Made by a program: the position numbers and the translations under genes
Shown here: in pieces, positions 24,201-36,200 of the stretch
How the letters are laid out: every line of letters begins with the position of its first letter
Position numbering within the stretch: position 1 is the stretch's first letter
DNA from: Malaciobacter halophilus
Lineage (GTDB): Bacteria; Campylobacterota; Campylobacteria; Campylobacterales; Arcobacteraceae
Length of the DNA stretch: 49,698 nucleotides
Direction: 5' to 3'
Assembly: GCF_002837275.1 (NCBI RefSeq)
Contig: NZ_NXIF01000012.1
Span: 1 to 49,698, forward strand
The notes under the pieces: model-generated
Seen by the model: the letters and a program-made list of their open reading frames with translations, nothing else
Databases searched by the model: none
What the model was told of the DNA's origin: nothing

Positions 24201-27200
24201 AGTAATTGACTTGTCAACTAGTGCAGATGCTCAAGGTTATTATAAAGCTGATATTTATCAAGATGGAGCAGTAGTTACAAGTGATTATTTGAAAAATATG
24301 GAGAATATCACAGGAACTAATGGAAATGATACTATTACAGGTGATGATGATAAAAATACCTTAGTTGGCTTAGATGGTGATGATACTTTAAGTGGACAAG
24401 GTGGAAATGATGTAATAAACGGAGGAGCTGGAAATGATACAGCTTCATTTATTGAAAAAAATGTAGCTGTTGAGGTAGATTTTAAAACAAATAAGGCTAC
24501 AACTTCAACTGAAACTGATACTTTAATAGATATTGAAAATGCAATTGGTGGTAGTTCATCTGATACTTTTAAAATGAATGAAGATAATAAAACTAATATT
24601 ATAAATGGAGGAGATACAGCTCAAGAAGATACAGTATCTTATGAATATTATACTACAAATGGTGTAACTGTAAATCTAAGTACAACACAAGCTCAAACTG
24701 TTGTTGATAGTAGTGGAACTACTGATATTGATACTATTTTAAATATACAAAATATTATAGGTTCATCTAAAGATGATAAAGTTATTGGAAGCAGTGAAGA
24801 TAACTCTATTGTTTTAGGAAGTGGAAATGATACTTTTATTGCTGGAACTGATACAAATAATGATGGTATTTTAGAAAGTGGTGATGATGGAGTTGACTAT
24901 TTTGATGGGGGAGTTGGCACATCAGATTGGGCAGACTATTCTGTTATATTAGATGATTTAAACTCTTCTACAAATGGTATCGAAGTAACTTTAGATGGGG
25001 CAAATGAGGCTCAAGTAAATGTAAATGGACAAACAAGTAGTGATACTATATTAAACGTAGAACATATAAAAGGTACTCAAGATAGTGATAGTATTAAAGG
25101 TGATGTTCAAAATAACTCATTAGTTGGACAAGCAGGTAATGATATTTTAAGTGGTGAAGCTGGAATTGATAGACTACAAGGTGAAATAGGAGATGATACC
25201 TTACTTGGTGGAAGTGGAGATGACATCTTAGAAGGTGGAGATGGAAATGATACTTTAACAGGTGGAGTTGGAAGTGATAAAATATATGGTGGAACATATG
25301 ATGATAATAGTTCAACTCATACTGATACTGGAAATGGAGTAGATACTGTTGATTATACAAATGCTTTAGAGTCTTTAACTATTGATTTAGATGTAAATGC
25401 CACTGGTGGACTAGATGCAAATGGTACAGAAGAAGGTCGTTCTGATGGTGCAATAGGAGACCAAGGTCAAGGTATTGATGAATTATATGGAATAGAGAAT
25501 GTAATAGGTTCAAACTTTGCATCAGATACAATTTTTGGTAGTGATGAAGCTAATATTATTGAGTCTAAGGCTTATGATGATTATGTGGAAACAAGAGCTG
25601 GGAATGATACTGTATATGCTGGAAGTGGTGATGATACAATTGTTGCAACTAATGCAAATGATGGGGTTGATTATATTGATGGTTCTAGTGGTGTAGATAC
25701 TATTGATTATAGTAAATTAAATGAGAGTATAAATCTTGATTTAAGTGGTGCAGCAAGTGTTGCTTTTGATGGAGGAGTTGTTAAGGATTCTTGGGAAGTT
25801 ACAGTTTCTAATGGAGACAATGATGTTGTAAAAGATGTTGAAAATGTTATTGGTTCTAGTGTTGATGATACAATTATAGGTAACTCAAAAGCAAATGAGA
25901 TTCAAGGTGGTTTAGGTGCAGATTTCTTATCAGGTAATGGTGGAAATGATGAGATTTACGGATATAAAAAAGGCCAAAGTGAAACTACAATTGAATATGA
26001 TACTGTAAGTTATGAGTATCTAACTTCAAAATCAGTTGATATTGATTTACAAGCAGGAACTGCTGTTGTAGATACTAATGATAAAGATAATTTATACTCA
26101 ATAGAGAATGTAATTGGTGGTAACTCAAATGATAAAATAGCTGGTAGTGATGTAAAAAATATTTTACAAGGAAATAGTGGAGATGATAGCTTTATTAGTT
26201 CTTTATCAGATGATATTATTTATGGAGGAAAACTACAAACTGATGGTTCTCATGTTGATACAAGTAATTCAGATACGATTGATTATAGTAATGAAATAAA
26301 TGATAATAATAAAATATTTGTTGATTTAGGAACAACTTTAGCTGATGGCTCTTCACAAATAAAAGTCTCTTCCTCTTCTGATATGGATTTTACTACACCT
26401 AATTATACTGATAAAGTATATGGTATAGAAAATATTAATGGTACTAATAATAATGATACAATTTTAGGTAATGATGAGACTAATACTTTAGAAGGAAATG
26501 GTGGTTCTGATACTTTAAAAGGTGCTGGTGGAGCTGATAAACTTATTGGTGGAAGTGGCGATGATATGTTTATTATTGATAATACTGCTGATGCTACTGG
26601 TGATGAGATTATTGGTGGAGATAATTACGATACTGTAAATTATCAAGGCGTTGATGAAGGAATTACTGTAAATCTTGATGGAGTAACAACTGCAACTGTT
26701 GATATTGCTGGAAATACTCATACTTTAACACAAATTGAGTATGTAATTGGTACTGAATACAATGATGATATTACTGGTGATTTTAATCTAAATAAAATTC
26801 AAGGTATGGGTGGTGATGATACTATAAGTGGACAAGCTGGAAGTGATAAACTTTATGGTGGAGCTGATATTGCAAATAGTACAAACTCAGGAAATGATAC
26901 TTTAGATGGAAAAGCGGGTGATGATACTATATATGCTGGAGATGGTGATGACAAACTTCTTGGTGGAGATGGTAAAGATATTTTATATGCTGAAGAAGGA
27001 GCAGATGAAATAAATGCTGAAAATGGCGATGATACTGTTTATGCTGGAAGTGGTGATGATGAGATAAATGGTGGTTTAGGTGCAGATACTATTTATGCAG
27101 GATTGGGTAATGATACTATTACTTTTGAACAAGCTGATAATAAACAAGATATAGTTTATGGAGGCGATGAATCTAATGATAGTGGTATTGATACAGTTGA

Positions 27201-30200
27201 TTACTCTCAAGCAATTACAGGAATGACTGTAAATTTAGCAGAAGATAATGAAGAAGGAACAGCAACTTCTCAAGACCAAGGTACAGATAAACTTTATGGA
27301 ATAGAAAATATTATTGGTTCAAATCTAGGAAAAGATACTATTACTGGAAATAGTGAGAAAAATATTATTTCAGGTATGGGTGCAGATGATACTATTTATG
27401 CAAAAGAGGGTGAAGACACTATTTATGGTGGAGATAATAATGATTTACTATATGGTGGAGAAGGTAATGATAGTATTGATGGTCAAACAGGAAATGATAC
27501 AGTTTATGGACAAGAAGGAGATGATACATTAACTGGTGGAAGTGGAGATGATATTTTTAAAGCTACATATACAACAGATATTTTTGATGGAAATGATAAA
27601 ATAGATGGAGGAGAAGATAGTGATACTATTGATTATAGTGCAATAGTTGATGTTCAATACTATGCTAATATTGATTTAACTTCTCAAACAGCGAATATCC
27701 ATGACTCTAATAATTCAAACACTATTGTAAAAAGTGATACTATTGTTTCAATAGAGAATGCAATTGGAACAAGTGGAGATGATACTTTTAGAGGAAATGA
27801 TAGAGTAAACTCATTAAATGGTTCAACAGGAGTTGATACTGTACTTTATACATATGCCGCTTTAACAGCAGGAATTGTTGCAAACTTAGATGCACAAACA
27901 ACAACTAAAGAAGTTAATGGAAATATTTTAACAGATACAATCACACAAATAGAAAATGTTGTGGGAACAGATTTTGATGATACTTTTATTACAAAATTAG
28001 ATACTACAAATATTATTGATGCTTCAGAATCAAATACAAACTCTCAAGGTCTTGAATCAAGAGGAGATACTATTGATTATAGTTCAAATGGTGCAACAAA
28101 AATAGTAGTTGATTTAGACTCTATTGATACGCAAGATTACTCAACTGTAACTGTAAGTGGAATAAACTCTTCAAATGATAAGATAAAAGATATTGAAAAT
28201 ATTACAGGAACAGCAGGAAATGATACTATTTTAGGTAATGCTGATAATAATACTTTATTTGGAATGGCAGGAAATGACTCTTTAGATGGTAAAGCAGGAG
28301 TAGATTATATAGATGGTGGAGCAGGTGATGATACTATAACAGGTGGAAGCTCTGGCGATAGACTTTATGGAAGTTCTGGAAATGATATTTTTATTGATAA
28401 TGATTTTACAGCAGATATTATTGATGGTGGAAATGAAGATGATAGTACAAGAGGTAGTGATACAGTAGATTATAGCTCATTAGATACTACATCAATGACT
28501 ACAGGAGTTAATGTAACATTAAATGATTCAACAGTATCAACAGTTACAGTAAATAGTGATACTTCAAATCATACAATAGTAAATATAGAGAATATTTATG
28601 GAACAAATAAAGCAGATATAATCACAGGAGATAGTGGAGATAATACATTAAAAGGTAATGAAGGTACTGATTATATTAATGGAAGTTTAGGAAATGATGT
28701 AATTGATGGTGGAGATAATATATCAGGAACAGAGACTTTAATTGGTGGAAGTGGACTTGATACTATTTATGGAGATGATGGAGTTGATTATATTGAAGGT
28801 GGAGATGACAATGATATTATTTATGGAGATGATAAAAATAGTAGCGCAAGTTTAATAAATGATGATACTTTAAATGGTGGAGCAGGAGAAGATACACTAT
28901 TTGGAGGCTATGGAGATGACACACTAATTGGTGGAGCAAATGATGATAAACTTAAAGGTGGTGAAGGAAGTGATACTGCTGATTATAGTAATGAAAGTTC
29001 ATCAATAAATGCAAATATATCTAACTCAATAGCTGTTGGAGCAAGTATTGGTATTGATACTTTTGAGTCAATAGAAAATATTACAGGTACTAATCTTGCT
29101 GTTGATGCTGATACAATAGTTGGTAATTCATTAAATAATACTTTAAAAGGTTTAGCTGGGGATGATACTATTTCTGAACTTGCAGGAGAAGATGTTGTTG
29201 AAGGTGGAGCTGGTAATGATTATATAATTGCTGGGGCTGGAGATGATATTTTAAATGGTGATGATAATGATGATACAACACAAAATGGAACAAGTGATAC
29301 TTTAGATTATAGTACTATTGCTATAAATGATGATACTTCTGATAATAGATATGTAGGAGATGAGGTAGCAAATGATTTATATAGTGGTATAGAAGTTGAT
29401 TTAACAGTTTCATCTGCACAAAGAGTTCATAATGAGTATGGAGTAGATACTATTACAAATATTGAAAATATTATAGGTTCTAATAAAAATGATTATATTA
29501 AAGGTAATAGTGATAATAATACTTTAGAAGGAAGAAGTGGAGATGATTATTTAGTTGGTCTTCAAGGTGCTGATAAAATAATAGGTGGAGCTGGAACTGA
29601 TACGGCAAATTTTGAAGCAGGTACTGAAAATGTAATTATTGATATGACAAAGACACAAGTTGAAGGAAGTGAAGGCACTTATAGAGTTGAAAATGATGGC
29701 TTTGGTAATAAAGAGTTTTTAGATGGTATTGAAAATATAATAAGTGGAGATAAAGATGATACTATTTATGCAGATGGTGCTTCAAATGATATTAAAACTG
29801 GAAGTGGAAATGATACTATTAGAGGTGGTGAAGGTGCAGATGTTATAGATGGTGGAGATGATATTGATACAGCAGATTTCTCAGATTTAGCCTTTGGTGT
29901 AACTGTTGATTTAGACTTAGATAATGATAGCTCAAATAGCGCAGAAGGAACAGCAACTTCAAATAGCAAAACAGATACTTTAAGAAATATTGAAAATATA
30001 ATAGGTACAGAAGCAAATGATAATATCATAGCAGATGAAAAAGACAATACACTAATTGGCTTAGGTGGAAATGATAGTTTTAAAGGTTTAGAAGGAAGCG
30101 ATTATATTGATGGTGGAGAAGGAAATGATGATACTATTGATTTTTCTGATGGAACACAAGGTATAAAAGTTGATTTAACTGCTTCACAAACTTTAGGAAC

Positions 30201-33200
30201 ACAATCTTCTTATAAAGTTCAAGATGATGGATATGGAAACCAAGAGTTTATCTCTGGGATTGAGAATATAGTTGGAACAAATTCAAAAGATATAATTATT
30301 GGAGATTTAAAAGATAATAAATTTGAAGGGGGAGATGAACAAGATACTCTTTATGGAAATGCTGGTTCTGATACTTTAATTGGTGGAGATGGAAGTGATA
30401 CTTTTAGAGGTGGAACAGGTGATGATATTATTTATGGAAATTATGAAAATATTTCAAGTAAAGATTCAAGTAGAGATTTAGTTGATTATAGTAGCTCTTC
30501 AACTGGTGTAAAAGTAAATCTATCTGAAACAAACTCAAATATAGACTTTTTTGAGGAGTCAATACTTAATCTAGCAACACAAACTTCTACAGGAGAAGGA
30601 GTTGATAGATTATATGATATACAAGATTTAAATGGTTCAAATCAAGAAGATATTTTAGCAGGAAATAGTGAATCAAATATTATAAAAGCAGGTGGTTCAA
30701 ACGATACTATTATTGGTGCAGGTGGTGCTGATACTTTAATGGGAGAAGATGGAAATGATACTATTTTAGGTGGTTTAGACTCTGATACTATATATGGTGG
30801 AGATGAAACGACAGACACAGGAAATGATACTGTTGATTACTCTTATATTAAAAATGATAATGCTATTAATGTAGATTTATCAAGAGCAAACGACCAAGTT
30901 CAGCTTGTTACAGATGCAACTATAAGTGATACTTTAAATGGTATAGAAAACGTAAAAGGAACAAAAAATAGTGATATTATCAAAGGTGATGATGATATAA
31001 ATAGTATAAATATTTTAGATGGATATAAAGCAGATGACTCATTTATCTCTTCAAAAGGTAGTGATACTATTATTGGTGGAGAAGGTATTGATACAGTTGA
31101 TTATAGTAATGTAGATTTAGCAAATGGTGGAAATGCTGTTATTGTTGATTTAGGTTTACAAGAAGCAACAGATGATGGTTATCAAAATGCTGGAGTTGCT
31201 GTAAAAGATAGATTAGAAAGTATTGAAAGAGTCATTGGAACAACAGGTGATGATAAACTTTATGGAGATAGCAATAGTAATACACTAATAGGAAATGCAG
31301 GAGATGATATTATCAACTCAAGAGAAGGTGATGATAGTATTAGTGGAGAAGCTGGAAATGATGAGTTAAAAGGTGGAACTGGAAAAGATATAATTTCAGG
31401 TGGAAGTGATGATGATACACTTTATGGTAATGAAGGTAATGATACTTTAAAAGGTGACTCAGGAGCTGATACACTTTATGGAGGTAGTGGAAATGATACC
31501 TTTGAAGGTGGAAGTGATGTAGATACTTTAAGTTATACTAATTCAGATTCAGGAATTACGGTAACTTTAAATGAGGGTAATGGAGATTACGGTCTTATTA
31601 CAAGTACTACAGATGGTGAAGATACTTTAAATGATCATATAGAAATAATCAAAGGTTCAAACTATGCAGATGTAATTTCAGGGTTTAATGGAACTGCTCT
31701 TGCAGGAGAAAATTATAATGATACATTTTATGGTGAAAGTAACAATGATACTATAAATGGTGGAATTGGAGATGATAGTATTGATGGTGGAGCAGGAAAT
31801 GACACTATTAATGGTCAAGCAGGAAATGATGTAATTGATGGAAGTAGTGGTACAGATACCCTTGATTTTAGTGATGCAAATAGTAGTGTAAAAGTATATC
31901 TTGGAAAAATAGATGATAATAAAAATGCAGTTGCACATGAAGTTATGGATGATGGATTTGGAACACAAGATGATGTAACTGATATTGAGAATATTATAGG
32001 TTCAAATAATAATGATACTATTATGGGAACATCTTCAACAAATGATATTAAGGCTGGAAGTGGTGATGATACTATAATTGCAACAGATGGTGGAGATAGT
32101 ATAGATGGTGGAACAAACAGTACAACTGCTGGTGGAGGAGATTGGTTAAGTTTTAAAGCTATTGATTCTAGTGTAACAGTTAGTATGCAAGATGGAACTA
32201 TTTCTGGTGGATTAGGTAATACAACAATTTTAAATATTGAGAATATTTTTGGTTCAAGATTTGAAGATAGTATCACAGGTGATGAGCATAATAACTCATT
32301 AGATGGATATGAAGGTAATGATATTATCATTGGTGCAGGTGGAAATGATGCTTTAAAAGGTGGAGCAGGAGATGATACTTTAAGAGGTGGAACTGGAATT
32401 GACTCATATGATGGTGGAGAAGATGAAGATATAATCGATTTTTATGATACTACTTCAAAAGTTATTGTTGATTTATCAAAATCAAAAGTAATTGATGATG
32501 GATATGGAAATGAAGAGAGTTCTATTGTAAATATTGAAAATATTGGTGGAACTTCAACTTATGGAGATACTTTAATAGGAGATAATAACAATAATAAGAT
32601 TTTTGGATATGCAGGTGAAGATAAACTTTCAGGTTTAGGTGGAGTTGATACTATTTATGGTGGAGATAATAACGATATAATCTCAACTGGTGCAGGAGTT
32701 CAAGATATTGCTTTTGGTGATGCAGGAGTTGATACTTTAACAGGTGGACTTGATGGTGATATTTTAATAGGTGCAAATGCCATTGAAGATATAGAAGAAG
32801 ATTGGATTGATTATAGTTCATCTAATAATGGAATTATTGTAAATTTAGATGAAACAATTGATGAAGCAAATGATAATGCTTTAGATGCAATTTTAGAAGA
32901 GACTTATTCAAAAGTTATAAATAGTAATGATTCAAATCAAGTAGATTATATAACACAAGTTGAGAATATTAATGGTTCAAATAATGCTGATACTTTAGGT
33001 GGGAATAGTAAAAATAACTCAATTTTTGCAAATGGTGGAGATGATACACTTTATTTATCAGCTGGAGAAGATGTTTTAAATGGTGGAACACATGTAAATG
33101 GTGATTGGCTAAGTTTAGAGTATTATACTAGCGGTAATATTGATTTACAAAAGAAGACAGCTTATACTTCTCATATTTATGATATAGAAAATGTAATTGA

Positions 33201-36200
33201 TAATAGTGCAAATAATAACCAAGTAGTAAGAGGAAGTAATATAGATAATACTTTTATTATGTATGGTGGAGATGATACTCTTGATGGTAGAGATGGAAAT
33301 GACTTATATGATGCAGGTATGGGTAATGATAGAATTTATGCAAATTATGGAAATGATACAATAATTGGTGCAGATGGAATAGATACACTTGATTATGATG
33401 GAGATAATGACTACTCAGGGGAAAATCAAGGCTCAGTAATAATTTTAAAAAATATTGATTTAAATGGTGATGGAGATACAAATGATAGTAATGAATCTAT
33501 TTTAACATCATCTATAAATATTAATGGAATTGATTCTTTAAGTGATGGCACTTATGATTTTTATCAAGTTAAAGATGGTAGAGGGGCAACTGATTATTTA
33601 TATAAAAATAGTGATGGAACAGTTGATATTGAAAATTTTGATTTAACTGATTATAAAGACATTATGAGTGCTGATGATAATAAAAATATTATTGATGCAG
33701 AAAGTGGTAATGATACAATCTATGCAAATGGTGGAGATGATACTATTTATGGAGATAATGGAAATGATTACTTAAATGGTGGCTCTGGAAATGATGATAT
33801 TAATGCTGGAAATGGAAATGATACAATCTATGCAGAATCAGGAAATGATGATTTAGATGGTGGCTCTGGAAATGACTATTTAGATGGTGGTTCTAATGAT
33901 GATATTTTAAGAGGTGATGATGGAAATGATACTTTAATTGGTGGAACAGGAAATGATAGTTTATATGGAGGCTTAGACAGTGATACTTTAATTAGTGATG
34001 AAGGTGTTGATTTAATAAATGGTGGTTCAAATGCAGATGGTTTAGATGTTGATACACTACAATTTAAAGAAGGAACACAAGGAGTTATTGTAAATATAAG
34101 TGATACTTCAATCTCTTATGATGGTGGGGTATTAAATTCAAATAGATTAATTGATTCTTTTTCTAATGAAGAGAGTGTAGTAAATATAGAGAATATTGAA
34201 GGTACTTCATATAATGATACTTTTGCTGGAAGTGATGATATAAATAAAATCACTGGTGGAAGTGGAGATGATTATTTTTATGTTTCATTAGGGAATGACC
34301 AAATTATAGGTGGTTTAGGAGATGAAGATACTCTTGATTTTTCAATTATTGATACAGTAGATGGTGTTGCTGTTGATTTGCAAACACAAGATAATGCAGT
34401 ATTTACAAACGCAGGAACACAATATAATCAAGCCTTAGTAAGTATTGAAAATGTTATAGGTTCTTCTAAAGATGATAAGATAACAGGTACAGATTCAAGT
34501 TCAAATGGTAATACATTAAAAGGGAATGCTGGTAATGATGAAATATATGGACTTGATGGAGATGATACTTTAGATGGTGGAGATGGCAATGATACACTAA
34601 TTGGTGGAAATGGAAATGATAGATTAATTGGTGCAGATGGAAATGATACTATTGATTATACAACTTCAAATGCTGGAGTAAAAGTAAACATAGATAATAT
34701 AACTCAAGGTGGATTATCTGCAAATCAAGCAACAGGAGAGGGAACTGATAGTTTAAGTTCAATTGAGAATGTAATTGGAAGTAACTCTAATGATACTATT
34801 TATGGAAACGCAAATAGTAATATATTAAGTGGTAATGCAAGTGATGATAAACTTTATGGTATGTCTGGAGTTGATACTTTAAATGGAGATGGTGGAGCTG
34901 ATATATTAGATGGTGGAGTTGATAATGATATTTTAAATGGTGGCGATGGAAATGATATTTTCATTGCAAAAGCTGGAGATGGAGATGATGAAATAAATGG
35001 TGGGAATAATACAGATATTGTTGATTATAGCTCTTTTTCTTCATCTTTAAATGTAACTTTAGATGCTTTGGGAAATGCAAATATAAATCTTGCAGGAAAT
35101 GATACTTTAACAAGTATTGAAGGTTTTTATGGAACTTTAGTAAATGATAGTATTACAGGAAATGATGATAAAAATGTATTTGAAGGAAGAGATGGAGCTG
35201 ATATTTTAACTGGAAATGGTGGAGATGATACTATTGATGGTGGCTCTGGAAATGATACTATTTATGCAGGAAGTGGAAATGATAAAATTATTGGTGGTAC
35301 AGGAGAGGATTGGATTGATTACTCTATTAGTGATTTAGGTGCAAATACTTCATCAAATGTAAATTTAAGAACACAAACTGCAAGTGGAGATAATGGAAAT
35401 GATGTTATTTCACAAGTTGAGCATGTAAAAGTAGGAAATGGTACAAATACTGTTGAAGGTAACTCTTTAAATAATTCACTTATAGCAGGAAGCTCTAATA
35501 ACGATACCTTAAGTTATAGTGGTGCTGCTTCTTCTGTTAGAGTTGATATAGCAAATGGTACTTCAACTGGAGATGGAAATGATACTTTTGCAAACTTTGA
35601 GAACTATATTGGTTCAAATCAAGAAGATACATTTATAAATGATTCTATAGATAATCTTGAAATTGATGGTGGAAACTCAAATGATTTAGTTGATTATTCA
35701 ACTGCAATAAATCAAAACCTAACTGTAACAATTGATGGAATAAATCCTACTACTGTTACAAATGGTACAAATAGTGATATATTAAAAAATATTGAGAGTA
35801 TAAAAACTTCAAATGGTGATGACAATTTTATTTTAAGTTCAACACAAAATCTTGATATTTTAGATGCTCAAGAAGGAACTGATACTTTAAGCTTAAGTGG
35901 AGATTTAGACTTATCAAATGTTACGTTATTGAATTTTGAAAAAATTGTAGTACAAGATGGGGATACTTTAACTTTAAGTGCAAAAGATTTAGATAATAAA
36001 GATATGCAAATAGAACTTCAAGGTGATGCGAACTTAATAGTTGAAGCAACATCAAATCCAAGTGAGCATGATTTTGCAAATATTTCAATTACAAAAGGAA
36101 CTGGAACTGTAACTCTTGATGTAAAACAAGATGTTGATTTAAGTTCAAGAAACTTAGGAAATAATAACCTATTTGATGTTTTTGCTGTAAGTGCAGCTGC

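Larger units (their letters stand above)
7315..35890 (+). repeat. RTX repeat array, about 90 modules
   Basis: Calcium-binding nonapeptides (GGxGNDTLxG, GxxGDDTIxG) come in groups of two to six, separated by 45-70-residue segments of the form DTVDYS...VDL...DTL..IENVIGSxxDDTIxGN. I counted about 90 of the IEN(V/I)-G(S/T) signatures by hand, giving a mean module of about 106 residues or 318 bp. The DNA repeats are diverged, which should limit slippage, although some modules are clearly recent copies (see the larger repeats). Confidence 0.92.

Noticed and set aside
7315..35890. Possible CRISPR or satellite array
   Set aside because: The repeats are in frame, diverged at third positions and encode RTX nonapeptides; there are no constant repeats with unique spacers.
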